Part shown: one piece after another, positions 40,785 to 50,169 of the stretch | Layout: each line of letters opens with the position of its first letter | Numbering within the stretch: position 1 is the stretch's first letter | Source of the DNA: an uncultured Pseudomonas sp. | Lineage (GTDB): Bacteria > Pseudomonadota > Gammaproteobacteria > Pseudomonadales > Pseudomonadaceae | Reading direction: 5' to 3' | NCBI RefSeq assembly: GCF_913774235.1 | Contig: NZ_CAJYDW010000005.1 | Span: forward strand, 186,001 to 250,000 | DNA: 64,000 nucleotides | Made by a program: the position numbers and the translations under genes | Notes under the pieces: generated by a model | The model's database searches: none | What the model was told of the DNA's origin: nothing | The model's input: only the letters and a program-made list of their open reading frames with translations

Positions 40785-42135
40785 GCGAGGCAGCGGCGGA
40801 CTGCGCTTCCAGCCCGCCGGCGGCGCCCGTACCGCGGCGGTGCCGACTGGCAAGCGCCAGGTACTGGGCATCGAGCGGCTGTCCCACGACGGCCGCGGCA
40901 TTGCCCACGAAGGCGGGCGGACCTGGTTCGTCGCCGGCGCCCTGCCTGGTGAGCGCGTCGAGGCGCGAGTGCTTGGCGCCCGCAGCCAGGTGGTGGAGGC
41001 GCGCACCCTCAAGGTGCTGGAGGCCAGCCCGCTGCGGCGTACGCCGCCCTGCAGCGTGGCCGATCGCTGCGGCGGTTGCACCCTGCAGCACCTGCCCCAT
41101 GCCGATCAGTTGAGCCTTAAGCAAGAGTCGCTGGCAGAACAGTTCCGCCGCCTAGCGGGGGTGCAACCCTCGTCCTGGGCCGCGCCCATGGTCGGTCCGG
41201 AGTTCGGCTACCGCCGCCGCGCCCGCATCGCCGTGCGTTGGGATGAGCGTCAGCAACGGCTGGAAGTCGGTTTTCGCGCCGAAGCCAGCCAGGACATCGT
41301 CACGCCCGACGACTGCCTGGTGCTGGTGCCCGAGTTGCAACCGCTACTGAGTGCGCTGCCGGAACTGCTGGGCGGACTCGAGCGCCCCCAGGTCATCGGT
41401 CATGTCGAACTCTTCCAGGGCACCGCGACGGCGTTGCTGGTGCGTCATACCCAGGCCCTGCTGCCAGTAGACCAGGCGCGCCTGCGCGACTTCTGCGCGG
41501 ATCGCGAGGTGCAGCTCTGGTGGCAAGGCAAGGGCGAGCCGACGCCGGATCGGGCGGACGCCGTCCTGGGCTACGCGCTGGCGGCTTGGGGGCTCACCCT
41601 CGGCTACCAGCCGGGCGACTTCGTCCAGGTCAACGCCGCCATCAACGAGGCCATGGTCGCCCAGGCCCTCGACTGGCTGGCACCGACCGCCACCGACCGG
41701 GTGTTGGACCTGTTCTGCGGTCTGGGCAACTTCTCCCTGCCGCTGGCGCGCCGGGCCCAGGCGGTCACCGGTATCGAAGGCGTGGCGGCGATGACATCAC
41801 GGGCAATACAAAATGCACGTGACAACGGCATCGGCAACGCGCACTTTCTACAGGTGGACCTGTCGAACCCGCTGCCTGCCGAGCTGGACGCCCATTCGCT
41901 GGCGCTGCTGGATCCGCCGCGCGATGGCGCGCTGGAAGTGGTCCGGCAACTGGGTCGGCTTGGCGTACGACGACTGGTCTATGTGTCCTGCAATCCGTCC
42001 ACCCTGGCACGGGATGCCGGTGAGCTGGTGCGGCAGGGCTATCGCATGACGCGGGCGGGGATTCTCGACATGTTCCCGCAGACCGCCCATGTGGAAGCCA
42101 TGGTGTTGTTCGAAGCGGGCGGGATGCCCGGGTAA
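40771..42135 (+). CDS. rlmD: 23S rRNA (uracil-1939-C5)-methyltransferase RlmD
   Basis: SAM-dependent rRNA methyltransferase of 454 residues from the ATG at 40771. The N-terminal TRAM domain ([20 protein letters not shown]) is followed by the four-cysteine iron-sulfur site ([17 protein letters not shown] with a later cysteine in [11 protein letters not shown]). The methyltransferase domain has [16 protein letters not shown] and the catalytic [13 protein letters not shown]. The start lies within the end of cysM. Confidence 0.95.
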   Translation: MTRAKRGSGGLRFQPAGGARTAAVPTGKRQVLGIERLSHDGRGIAHEGGRTWFVAGALPGERVEARVLGARSQVVEARTLKVLEASPLRRTPPCSVADRCGGCTLQHLPHADQLSLKQESLAEQFRRLAGVQPSSWAAPMVGPEFGYRRRARIAVRWDERQQRLEVGFRAEASQDIVTPDDCLVLVPELQPLLSALPELLGGLERPQVIGHVELFQGTATALLVRHTQALLPVDQARLRDFCADREVQLWWQGKGEPTPDRADAVLGYALAAWGLTLGYQPGDFVQVNAAINEAMVAQALDWLAPTATDRVLDLFCGLGNFSLPLARRAQAVTGIEGVAAMTSRAIQNARDNGIGNAHFLQVDLSNPLPAELDAHSLALLDPPRDGALEVVRQLGRLGVRRLVYVSCNPSTLARDAGELVRQGYRMTRAGILDMFPQTAHVEAMVLFEAGGMPG

Positions 42136-42198
42136 CGACGGCTCGCCAACCAACGCGAGCCAATCCGGCGAGAAGGCTACGCCGTGAGGAAGGGGTAG

Positions 42199-44439
42199 AT
42201 GGTACAGGTCAGAGCGCATCAGCCAGTCAACGTCGATGGCAGCATCAACCTTCACGCCTGGCTGGATCACATCCAGAGCGTGGATCCGAATCTCGATCGC
42301 GAGGCCTTGCTGGATGCCTGCGGTTTCGCCCGCACGGCGGAAGAGAACTCGGGGCAGATCGAGCATACCTGGGCCGAAGGGACTTCCAGTTTCCATACCG
42401 GTCTGGAGATGGCCGAGATCCTCGCCGATCTCAAGCTGGACCAGGACAGCCTGATCGCGGCCATCGTCTATCGCGCGGTACGCGAGGGCAAGGCGACGCT
42501 GGAATCCGCGGCCGAGCATTTCGGGCCGGTGGTGGCCAAGCTGATCGAGGGCGTGCTGCGCATGGCGGCGATCAGCGAGAGCCTCAATCCGCGCAAGTCC
42601 ATGGTGCTGGGCAGCCAGACTCAGGTCGACAACCTGAGGCGCATGCTGGTGGCCATGGTCGACGATGTCCGCGTCGCCCTGATCAAGCTGGCCGAACGTA
42701 CCTGCGCCATCCGCGCGGTGAAGAACGCCACCGAGGAGCGCCGCAACCGGGTCGCTCGCGAGGTGGCCGACATCTATGCGCCCCTGGCCCATCGCCTGGG
42801 CATCGGCCATATCAAGTGGGAGCTGGAGGATCTGTCCTTCCGCTACCTGGAGCCCCAGCAGTACAAGCAGATCGCCACTCTGCTGCACGAGCGGCGGCTG
42901 GATCGCGAGCAGTACATCGCCGACGTCATGCAGCAGTTGCGTGACGAGCTCACCGCCACCGGCATCAAGTCCGACATCAGTGGCAGGGCCAAGCACATCT
43001 ATTCCATCTGGCGGAAGATGCAGCGCAAGGGCCTGGAATTCAGCCAGATCTACGACGTCCGCGCCGTGCGGGTCCTAGTGCCCGAGGTGCGCGACTGCTA
43101 CACCGCGCTGGGTATCGTGCATACCCTCTGGCGGCACATTCCCCGCGAGTTCGACGACTATATCGCCAATCCCAAGGAGAATGGCTACCGTTCCCTGCAC
43201 ACCGCGGTGATCGGTCCGGAAGGCAAGGTGCTGGAGGTGCAGATCCGTACCCACGCCATGCACGAAGAGGCCGAGCTGGGGGTCTGCGCCCACTGGCGCT
43301 ACAAGGGTACCGACGTCAAGTCGGCGTCCAATCACTACGAAGAGAAGATCTCCTGGCTGCGTCAGGTGCTGGAATGGCACGAGGAACTGGGCGACATCGG
43401 CGGCCTGGCCGATCAGCTAAGGGTCGACATCGAGCCGGATCGGGTCTACGTCTTCACCCCCGACGGCCATGCCATCGACCTGCCCAAGGGCGCGACGCCG
43501 CTGGATTTCGCCTATCGGGTGCACACCGAGATCGGCCACAACTGCCGCGGCGCCAAGATCAACGGCCGCATCGTGCCGCTGAACTACCAGCTGCAGACCG
43601 GCGAGCAGGTGGAGATCATCACCGGCAAGCAGGGCTCGCCCAGCCGCGACTGGCTGAACCCCAACCTGGGCTATGTCAACACCTCCCGGGCGCGGGCCAA
43701 GATCGTCCACTGGTTCAAGTTCCAGGCGCGTGACCAGAATGTCGCCGCCGGCAAGGCCATGATCGAGCGGGAGCTGGGTCGCCTGGCGCTGCCGCCGGTG
43801 GACTTCGACAAGCTGGCCGAGAAGGTCAACTACAAGGGTGCCGAGGACATGCTGGCGGCCCTGGGTGCGGGTGACCTGCGCCTCGCCCACGTGATGCACG
43901 CGGCCCAGCAACTGGTGGAGCCGGACAAGGGCCAGGACACCCTCGACCTCATCCCGCGCAAGCCCACCAACAAGCCGGGCAAGCGCGGCGATGTGCAGAT
44001 CCAGGGGGTGGGCAACCTGCTGACCCAGATCGCCGGCTGCTGCCAGCCGGTGCCGGGCGACCCCATCGTCGGCTACATCACCCTGGGCCGCGGCGTGACC
44101 ATTCACCGGCAGGACTGCGCCAACGCCCTGCAGCTGGCCAGCCGCGAGCCGGAGCGGACCATCCAGGTCAGCTGGGGGCCGGTGCCGGTGCAGACCTATC
44201 CGGTCGACATCCTCATCAAGGCCTTCGATCGCTCGGGCCTGTTGCGTGACGTCTCGCAGATCCTGCTCAACGAGCGGATCAACGTGCTGGCGGTGAACAC
44301 CCGCAGCAATCGCGAAGAAAACACCGCCAACATGCTGTTGACCATCGAGATCCCCGGCCTGGATGCCCTCGGCCGCCTGCTCGGGCGCATCTCGCAACTG
44401 CCCAACATCATCGAAGCCCGCCGTAACCGCGCGGCCTGA
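42199..44439 (+). CDS. relA: (p)ppGpp synthetase RelA
   Basis: Ribosome-associated stringent-response synthetase of 746 residues. The N-terminal hydrolase-like domain lacks the HD pair (AAIVYRAVREGKATLE), as expected for RelA rather than SpoT. The synthetase domain has GRAKHIYSIWRKMQRKG, the YDVRAVRVLV segment and ENGYRSLHTAV. Then come TGS (about 405-465, VYVFTPDGHAIDLPKGATPLDFA), a helical and zinc-finger region with IAGCCQPVPGD, and ACT (about 660-740). GAGGAAGGGG precedes the ATG. A terminator follows. Confidence 0.97.
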   Translation: MVQVRAHQPVNVDGSINLHAWLDHIQSVDPNLDREALLDACGFARTAEENSGQIEHTWAEGTSSFHTGLEMAEILADLKLDQDSLIAAIVYRAVREGKATLESAAEHFGPVVAKLIEGVLRMAAISESLNPRKSMVLGSQTQVDNLRRMLVAMVDDVRVALIKLAERTCAIRAVKNATEERRNRVAREVADIYAPLAHRLGIGHIKWELEDLSFRYLEPQQYKQIATLLHERRLDREQYIADVMQQLRDELTATGIKSDISGRAKHIYSIWRKMQRKGLEFSQIYDVRAVRVLVPEVRDCYTALGIVHTLWRHIPREFDDYIANPKENGYRSLHTAVIGPEGKVLEVQIRTHAMHEEAELGVCAHWRYKGTDVKSASNHYEEKISWLRQVLEWHEELGDIGGLADQLRVDIEPDRVYVFTPDGHAIDLPKGATPLDFAYRVHTEIGHNCRGAKINGRIVPLNYQLQTGEQVEIITGKQGSPSRDWLNPNLGYVNTSRARAKIVHWFKFQARDQNVAAGKAMIERELGRLALPPVDFDKLAEKVNYKGAEDMLAALGAGDLRLAHVMHAAQQLVEPDKGQDTLDLIPRKPTNKPGKRGDVQIQGVGNLLTQIAGCCQPVPGDPIVGYITLGRGVTIHRQDCANALQLASREPERTIQVSWGPVPVQTYPVDILIKAFDRSGLLRDVSQILLNERINVLAVNTRSNREENTANMLLTIEIPGLDALGRLLGRISQLPNIIEARRNRAA

Positions 44440-44460
44440 GTGGTGTGACGATGATCCTCA

Positions 44461-44490
44461 CGAGGCGCTCCGGCGCCTCGCTCTTTTTTA
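44461..44490 (+). terminator. Rho-independent terminator after relA
   Basis: Stem CGAGGCGC/GCGCCTCG around TCCG (44461-44480), followed by CTCTTTTTTA. It sits between relA and the mazG start, so mazG may depend on read-through or its own promoter. Confidence 0.9.
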
Positions 44491-44506
44491 CGCGACAGGA
44501 TTCCCC

Positions 44507-45352
44507 ATGTACCAGCTCGACGACCTCCTGCACCTCATGGCCCGGCTCCGCGATCCCCAGCACGGTTGCCCCTGGGATCTGCAGCAGGACTACGCCAGCA
44601 TCGTGCCCCATACCCTGGAAGAGGCCTACGAGGTGGCCGATGCCATCGCCAAGCGCGATTTTCCCCAGGTACGCGACGAGCTGGGCGATCTGCTGTTCCA
44701 GGTCGTCTACTACAGCCAGCTGGGTCGGGAAGATGGTCATTTCGACTTCGCCCAGGTGGTGGATGGCATCACCCGCAAGCTGGTGCGCCGCCATCCCCAT
44801 GTCTTTCCCGACGGCGACCTGCACGGCCCGCTGGACCTGCCACGGCTCGACGAGGCGACCATCAAGCGGCGCTGGGAGGAGATCAAGGCCGAGGAGCGCG
44901 CGGAAAAGGCCGCGGCGCCCGAGCAGCTGTCACTGCTGGATGACGTGCCGGCCGCCCTGCCGGCCCTGAGTCGCGCGGCCAAGCTGCAGAAGCGCGCGGC
45001 CAACGTCGGCTTCGACTGGGCCGATGCGACGCCGGTGGTGGCCAAGATCCAGGAGGAGCTCGACGAGGTGCGCGAGGCCATGGCCAACGGCCAGGCCGCT
45101 CAGGTGGCGGAAGAGGTCGGGGATCTGCTGTTCGTGATGGTCAATCTGGCGCGCCACCTACGGGTCGATGCCGAAGATGCCTTGCGCCAGGCCAACGCCA
45201 AGTTCGAGCGGCGTTTCCGCTATATCGAAGAGGCCCTGAAAGCCCAGGGGCGCACGCCCCAGGCGGCGAGCCTGGAAGAGATGGATGCGCTCTGGGATGC
45301 CGCCAAGGTGACAGAGAAGGGCGACGTCGGGCATTCGTTGCAGCGGGGGTAG
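44507..45352 (+). CDS. mazG: Nucleoside triphosphate pyrophosphohydrolase MazG
   Basis: House-cleaning NTP pyrophosphatase of 281 residues from the ATG at 44507. Two MazG repeats are present. The first has CPWDLQQDYASIVPHTLEEA and RDELGDLLFQVVYYSQL (EExxE and DExGD metal ligands). The second has KIQEELDEVREAMANGQ and VAEEVGDLLFVMVNLAR. The position after relA is conserved in gammaproteobacteria. The upstream open frame overlaps relA and is not conserved. Confidence 0.95.
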   Translation: MYQLDDLLHLMARLRDPQHGCPWDLQQDYASIVPHTLEEAYEVADAIAKRDFPQVRDELGDLLFQVVYYSQLGREDGHFDFAQVVDGITRKLVRRHPHVFPDGDLHGPLDLPRLDEATIKRRWEEIKAEERAEKAAAPEQLSLLDDVPAALPALSRAAKLQKRAANVGFDWADATPVVAKIQEELDEVREAMANGQAAQVAEEVGDLLFVMVNLARHLRVDAEDALRQANAKFERRFRYIEEALKAQGRTPQAASLEEMDALWDAAKVTEKGDVGHSLQRG

Positions 45353-45368
45353 GGGGATTTTGCCGGTT

Positions 45369-45481
45369 TAATCGCGGCCATGCCGGTGCGCCGTAGCGAC
45401 AGCACTGACTTGGACTATCGCGGCCATGGGCCGCTCCTACAAAAGCATCACTCCCTGTAGGAGCGGCCCATGGCCGCGATA
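45369..45481. repeat. REP-type inverted repeat pair, second copy
   Basis: Perfect 25-base arms (45416-45440 and 45457-45481), each built on CGCGGCCATGGGCCGCTCC or its complement, with a 16-base spacer. A partial third unit, ATCGCGGCCATGCCGGTGCGCCG, starts at 45370. The core is shared with the element at 4622-4701. It lies between the convergent ends of mazG and the flhB-like gene, as expected for REP elements. Confidence 0.88.
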
Positions 45482-45500
45482 AGAGGGTTGAGCTGGATAT

Positions 45501-45815
45501 CTACGGCATCCGCTCCCAACCGGGCGAGAGGTCCGGCTGGTCGGCCAGGTGCGCCGGGCATTTGCCCTTGAGGTGCCAGGCGAAGGCGATGATCTCGGCC
45601 AGGGTGCGATAGAGCGCTTCAGGAATTTCCGCGCCCAGCTCCAGCCGCGCCAGGATGCGCACCAGGTCGGCGTTCTCGTAGATGGGCACCTCGTGCTCGC
45701 GGGCGGTGGCCAGGATGAGTTCGGCCAGCTCGGCGTCGCCCTTGGCCGAGAGGATCGGCGCGCTGCTGCCGTCGTAGGAGAGGGCAATGGCCTGGCGGGG
45801 GGCGGATGTGCTCAT
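45501..45815 (-). CDS. FlhB C-terminal-domain homologue (FlhX-like)
   Basis: Product of 104 residues corresponding only to the cytoplasmic C-terminal domain of the FlhB/YscU export-switch family (RQAIALSYDGSSAPILSAKG, VPIYENADLVRILARLELG, IPEALYRTLAEIIAFAW). The NPTH autocleavage motif is not present and there are no membrane helices. Stand-alone copies beside a fliK-like gene are known in pseudomonads and in other genera can partly replace the cleaved FlhB fragment. Its start overlaps the fliK-like stop (ATGA). Confidence 0.87.
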   Translation of the reverse strand: MSTSAPRQAIALSYDGSSAPILSAKGDAELAELILATAREHEVPIYENADLVRILARLELGAEIPEALYRTLAEIIAFAWHLKGKCPAHLADQPDLSPGWERMP

Positions 45816-47392
45816 GCGGTATCGTCGATCCAGCGTTGTTCGAGGGCGGTACGCGGATTGCGGGCGGGGCGGCCCTGGCGGCTGCTGAGGTCGCCGACCA
45901 CGAAGCCGGCGGCCAGCAGCCGTTCGCGCAGATGGGGCAGTTCGGTGTCGATCAGGACGGCGGTAGCCCCCTTCTCCGCCCAGAATTCACTGGACAGGCG
46001 GCCACTGGCGAGCTGGGCCTTGACCTGCAGCGGACCGAGCGGCGCCAGGTCGAAAGCCAGCTCCACCTTCCACAGGCTGTCGCGGGCTTCGCCGCGGGCG
46101 TCCGGCGGGGGGCGTTCCTCCTGGAAGCGCACCTGCACCGCGCCGAGGCGCTCGCCGTCGCGCCAAGGGATTTCGGTTTGCCAGGTGGAGAGGTAGTAGC
46201 CATCCGGCAAGACTTGGGTCTGGGCCAGGCTGGCGAGCTGGTGGGTCTGCAGCCGGGCGATGACGCCGGTGGCCAGTTGCAGTAGTTCGTCGAGTTCGGC
46301 ATTGGTGGCGGCCAGGCCGCGGCCATCGCGTTCGCCCAGGGGAAAGTCGAGGGCGCTGGGCTGGCGGCTGACGCTAGCCGCGCCACCCAGGGCGCGGCGC
46401 AGGGCATCGGGCAGGTTCTGCTGGGCGGTCTGGGCCAGCACCTGGGGATTGCGCAGCGGATCGCCTGGCGCGCTGGCCAGCAGGCGGTCCACCAGGCGCA
46501 AGAGGTTGGCCTTGAAGTCTTCGCCGATGTCGGGCCCGCTCCGGTCCAGCAGTTGCTGTTCCAGCTGCAGTCCACTACGCGCCAGGGCGCGGGCCCAGCC
46601 CTGGGGGGTGGTGAGGGTCTCGCTGTCTTCCAGATTGGCCAGCAGCGCCTTGAGCGCGGCACCCACGGTCGGGGGCAATTCCTGCTCGGGGAGGGCCTCC
46701 TGCAGCCATTGCAGCAGGCCGTTCATCGACAGCTGGCGCTGACCCTGGCTTTGCAACTGGCGGTCGATGTCGAGCTGGTCGAGGCGCTGGGCCAGGGGCA
46801 GGACCGCGACTTCCTGGCTGTCCTTGATCACCACGGTGAGCAGACTGCCCACCGGCACCGGACGGGGCGACTCCAGCTTGAGCTGGCGACCTTCGAGGCT
46901 GGAGGTGAGCGCCTTGGCGAGCACCTCGTAGCTGGGCGCTGCGCCTGGCATCTGTTGTAGCAGGCTGCTCAGCACCCGCAATTGCAGGGTGGTACCCACC
47001 GGCAGCTGGCGCAGGTCCAGTTGCTGCAGTGGCGGAGGCGGGGCTTCGCCGCCATCCAGGCTCTGCAGCAGTACGGCCAGCTGGGTGGAGCCCAGGGTAC
47101 TCACCAACAACTGGCTGCCCACCGGCAGGTTGTTGGTCGGACTCTGGGTGGTGAGCAGCACACTGCCGCCCTGGGCGAGCTGCAGTTGCAGGAGGAATTG
47201 GAAATTCTGCCCGGCCGGGCGCGTGGCCAGCACCTCGGCGGTGGCCGTGGTGCCTGGCGGGATGAGGTCGTCGAGGGACTGCAGGGCCTGGAGGATCTGC
47301 GCGCCGGCATCGGACGCCTGCGCCGCCGCGGCCCGGACGGGCAGGGTGGGCGTGACGCCGGTGCTGGGCGGGATCGCGGAGATGGAAGTCAT
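45812..47392 (-). CDS. FliK-like flagellar hook-length control family protein
   Basis: Product of 526 residues, rich in glutamine, leucine and alanine. The C-terminal 150 residues resemble the FliK hook-length domain (YLSTWQTEIPWRDGERLGAV, then WKVELAFDLAPLGPLQVKAQLA). The N-terminal part is low-complexity with no clear domain. It forms a two-gene unit with the FlhB-like gene, away from any flagellar cluster in this window, and is divergent from ccmA. It is not the main fliK, and its role in motility is inferred only from family. Confidence 0.8.
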   Translation of the reverse strand: MTSISAIPPSTGVTPTLPVRAAAAQASDAGAQILQALQSLDDLIPPGTTATAEVLATRPAGQNFQFLLQLQLAQGGSVLLTTQSPTNNLPVGSQLLVSTLGSTQLAVLLQSLDGGEAPPPPLQQLDLRQLPVGTTLQLRVLSSLLQQMPGAAPSYEVLAKALTSSLEGRQLKLESPRPVPVGSLLTVVIKDSQEVAVLPLAQRLDQLDIDRQLQSQGQRQLSMNGLLQWLQEALPEQELPPTVGAALKALLANLEDSETLTTPQGWARALARSGLQLEQQLLDRSGPDIGEDFKANLLRLVDRLLASAPGDPLRNPQVLAQTAQQNLPDALRRALGGAASVSRQPSALDFPLGERDGRGLAATNAELDELLQLATGVIARLQTHQLASLAQTQVLPDGYYLSTWQTEIPWRDGERLGAVQVRFQEERPPPDARGEARDSLWKVELAFDLAPLGPLQVKAQLASGRLSSEFWAEKGATAVLIDTELPHLRERLLAAGFVVGDLSSRQGRPARNPRTALEQRWIDDTA

Positions 47393-47430
47393 CGGCAGGT
47401 CCGAAAAAGTCGCCTCTGTGCTGCCTATGT

Positions 47431-47436
47431 ATAATG
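47431..47436 (+). promoter_or_regulatory. Candidate -10 box for the ccm operon
   Basis: A TATAAT hexamer lies 83 bases upstream of the ccmA start in the divergent interval between the fliK-like gene and ccmA. No convincing -35 hexamer stands 16-18 bases upstream. Confidence 0.3.
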
Positions 47437-47513
47437 GCAGGCTTGCCTTCAGGGGTGTGTGCCGGGTTAACGGCCGCTCCCCGACCGACTTTAGTCCCGT
47501 GGAATCTCATGCC

Positions 47514-48119
47514 GTGAACCCGCCCCTGCTCGACGCCGTCGCGCTCCGTTGCGAACGGGGCGATCGCCTGTTGTTCGACGGCCTCGACCTGAGCGTGCGG
47601 CCCGGCGAGCTGCTGCAGATCGCTGGCGTCAACGGCAGCGGCAAGACCAGCCTGTTGCGCATCCTGGTGGGATTGTTGCCGGCCGATGGCGGGCACGTCC
47701 AGCGCCCCCTGGCGACCGATCTGCTCTGGCTAGGCCATGCGCCGGGCATCGCCGATGGCCTCAGCGCCCTGGAAAATCTAAGGTCGCTGGCCTGTTTGCG
47801 GCAGCCGCTCAGGCGCGCGGCCGCCCTGGCGGCCCTGGCTGCCATGGGCCTGGAGAGCTGGGCGGACGACCCCTGTGCCCAGCTGTCCGCCGGGCAACGG
47901 CGTCGTGTAGCCCTGGCCCGTTTACATCTCCCCGAGCCGCCGCGGCTGTGGCTGCTGGATGAGCCCTTCACCGCGCTGGATGCGGCAACCTGCGTGGCCT
48001 TGGAGCAGCGGCTGGCGGAGCACTGCGCCCAGGGCGGCGCCGTGGTGCTGACCAGTCATCGGGAGCTGCAAATCCCCATCGCCGGTCATCGCCGCCTGCT
48101 GCTGGAGGGTGGTCGATGA
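47514..48119 (+). CDS. ccmA: Heme exporter ATPase CcmA
   Basis: ABC ATPase of 201 residues driving release of the heme-loaded CcmE chaperone with CcmBCD. Walker A is GVNGSGKTS, the signature LSAGQRRRVALARL, and Walker B LWLLDEPFTALD. The start is assigned to GTG 47514 (NPPLLDAVALRCERG); an in-frame GTG at 47499 is also possible. It is the first gene of a nine-gene operon, with the next start overlapping by 4 bases. Confidence 0.94.
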   Translation: MNPPLLDAVALRCERGDRLLFDGLDLSVRPGELLQIAGVNGSGKTSLLRILVGLLPADGGHVQRPLATDLLWLGHAPGIADGLSALENLRSLACLRQPLRRAAALAALAAMGLESWADDPCAQLSAGQRRRVALARLHLPEPPRLWLLDEPFTALDAATCVALEQRLAEHCAQGGAVVLTSHRELQIPIAGHRRLLLEGGR

Positions 48120-48787
48120 TCGCGGCCTGCCTGGCGGTTCTTCAGCGGGAGTGGCGCCTGGCCTGTCGCCGGCCCGCGCAGTGGCTCACGCCGCTGGCCT
48201 TTCACGCCCTCGTCGTCACCCTGTTTCCCCTGGCCTTGGGACCGGACGGCCGGCAGTTGTCGCTGCTGGCGCCGGGCCTGCTGTGGATCGCCCTGCTGTT
48301 GGCCTTGCTGCTCGGCCAGGAGGGGCTGTTTCGCGGCGACTGGCAGGACGGCTCCCTGGAGCTCTGGCTGCTGGCGCCCCAGCCACTGGCGCTGCTGGTG
48401 CTGCTCAAGCTGCTGGTGCACTGGTGTTTCAGCGGCCTCGCCCTGGTGGCCCTGACCCCTTTGCTGGCGCTGATGCTGGGCCTGCCTGCCGCGGCCTTGC
48501 CGGCGATGCTGGCGGCCCTGACCCTGGGCAGTCTGACCCTGACCCTGATCGGCGCCATCGGCGCCGCCCTGACGGTGGGCCTGGCGCGTGGCGGCCTGCT
48601 GCTGGCGCTGCTCAATCTGCCGCTGCAGATTCCGGTGCTGATCCTGGGCACGCTCAGCCTGGACGCCGCGCGCAGCGGCCTGCCGGTCACCGGCTACCTG
48701 CTGTGGCTGGGCTGTCTCACCCTGCTGGCCCTCACCCTGGCGCCCCTGGCAGTGGCCGCCGGCCTGCGCATCGGCGCCGCCCAATGA
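48116..48787 (+). CDS. ccmB: Heme exporter membrane protein CcmB
   Basis: Permease partner of CcmA, 223 residues with six predicted hydrophobic segments (for example [18 protein letters not shown]). The family start [18 protein letters not shown] is present. Overlaps ccmA by ATGA. Confidence 0.95.
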   Translation: MIAACLAVLQREWRLACRRPAQWLTPLAFHALVVTLFPLALGPDGRQLSLLAPGLLWIALLLALLLGQEGLFRGDWQDGSLELWLLAPQPLALLVLLKLLVHWCFSGLALVALTPLLALMLGLPAAALPAMLAALTLGSLTLTLIGAIGAALTVGLARGGLLLALLNLPLQIPVLILGTLSLDAARSGLPVTGYLLWLGCLTLLALTLAPLAVAAGLRIGAAQ

Positions 48788-48797
48788 CGAGGAACCC

Positions 48798-49544
48798 ATG
48801 AACTGGACCTGGCTGCACCGCCTGGGCTCGCCCGCCATCTTCTATCGCCTGACCGGCCGGCTGCAGAGGCCGTGTCTGGCCCTGGCCGGGCTGCTGCTGG
48901 CCGTCGGCCTGGTCTGGGGGCTGTTCATCGCGCCACCGGATTACCAGCAGGGCGACAGCTTTCGCATCCTCTATGTGCATGTGCCAGCGGCCTTCCTGGC
49001 GCAGTCCTGTTACCTGTTGCTGGCCATCGCCGGGGCCGTCGGCCTGGTCTGGCGCCTCAAGCTGGCCGACGTCGCCCTGCGTGCCGCCGCGCCCCTCGGC
49101 GCCTGGATGACGGTGATCGCCCTGGCCACGGGGTCGCTGTGGGGCATTCCCACCTGGGGTACTTGGTGGATCTGGGATGCCCGGCTTACCTCGATGCTGG
49201 TGTTGCTGTTCCTCTACCTGGGCGTCATCGCCCTGGGGCAGGCCATCGGTCCGCGGGAGAGCGCCGCCCGTGCCTGCGCCCTCCTGGCGCTGGTGGGCTC
49301 GGTGAACCTGCCGATCATCAAGTACTCGGTGGAATGGTGGAGCACCCTGCACCAGCCGGCCACCTTCAGCCTGGTGGAGCGTCCGCCGATGCCGCCGGCC
49401 ATGTGGTTGCCGCTGCTGGTGATGGTGCTGGGCTTCTATCTGCTGTTCGCCGGGTTGCTGTTGCAGCGGATGCGCCTGGAGTTGTTACGCCGCGAGTGGC
49501 GCAGCCGCTGGGTACGGGCAGAACTGGGCGAGGGTGAGGCATGA
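48798..49544 (+). CDS. ccmC: Heme transport/handling protein CcmC
   Basis: Inner-membrane heme-handling protein of 248 residues with six hydrophobic segments and the tryptophan-rich WWD-type motif [18 protein letters not shown], flanked by conserved heme histidines (YVHVPAAF and [12 protein letters not shown]). It loads heme onto CcmE. A GAGGAACCC site precedes the ATG. Confidence 0.96.
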   Translation: MNWTWLHRLGSPAIFYRLTGRLQRPCLALAGLLLAVGLVWGLFIAPPDYQQGDSFRILYVHVPAAFLAQSCYLLLAIAGAVGLVWRLKLADVALRAAAPLGAWMTVIALATGSLWGIPTWGTWWIWDARLTSMLVLLFLYLGVIALGQAIGPRESAARACALLALVGSVNLPIIKYSVEWWSTLHQPATFSLVERPPMPPAMWLPLLVMVLGFYLLFAGLLLQRMRLELLRREWRSRWVRAELGEGEA

Positions 49545-49717
49545 GCGAGCTGGATTGGGCGCAGGCCCTGAGCATGGGCCGTCATGGCCTCTACGTCTGG
49601 CCGGCCTTCGGTCTCACCCTGGTCATCCTTGGCGGCCTGCTGCTGCACGGCTGGCAGGCGCGCCGGCGGGTGGAGCGTGACCTGCGCCAGCGCTGGCGGC
49701 GGGAGCGCCAACCATGA
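49541..49717 (+). CDS. ccmD: Heme exporter small subunit CcmD
   Basis: Small membrane protein of 58 residues. The start ATG overlaps the ccmC stop and the stop overlaps the ccmE start. A conserved [19 protein letters not shown] segment is followed by one membrane helix and an arginine-rich cytoplasmic tail ([17 protein letters not shown]). It stabilises the CcmC-CcmE complex. Confidence 0.93.
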   Translation: MSELDWAQALSMGRHGLYVWPAFGLTLVILGGLLLHGWQARRRVERDLRQRWRRERQP

Positions 49718-50169
49718 ATGCCGTCCGCCGTCGTCGGCTGCTGTGGGTGCTGGTACTGCTGCTCGGCGTGGGTGGTGCCGCGGCGCTGGCCCTCAGCGCC
49801 CTGCAGCAGAACCTCAACCTCTTCTATACCCCAAGCCAGATCGCCCGGGGCGAGGCGCCGCGGGACACCCGTATCCGCGCTGGTGGCATGGTGGAGAAGG
49901 GGACCCTGGTGCGCGCCGCGGATTCCCTGGCGGTGACGTTCGTCATCACCGACTTTCAGCGCGAGGTGCGGGTGAACTATGCCGGCATCCTGCCGGATCT
50001 GTTCCGCGAGGGGCAGGGCGTGGTCGCCCTGGGCCGACTCGACGACCAGGGCCGCCTGGTGGCCGACCAGATCCTCGCCAAGCACGACGAGAAATACATG
50101 CCACCCGAGGTGAGCCAGGCGCTGCGCCAGGCCGGCCGGCCGCTGGATGGCACGAGGCCGGCGCCATGA
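49714..50169 (+). CDS. ccmE: Heme chaperone CcmE
   Basis: Periplasm-facing heme chaperone of 151 residues with one N-terminal helix. An OB-fold follows ([20 protein letters not shown], then [18 protein letters not shown]). The heme-binding site is [13 protein letters not shown], with the covalent heme histidine and the HxxxY tyrosine. Confidence 0.96.
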   Translation: MNAVRRRRLLWVLVLLLGVGGAAALALSALQQNLNLFYTPSQIARGEAPRDTRIRAGGMVEKGTLVRAADSLAVTFVITDFQREVRVNYAGILPDLFREGQGVVALGRLDDQGRLVADQILAKHDEKYMPPEVSQALRQAGRPLDGTRPAP

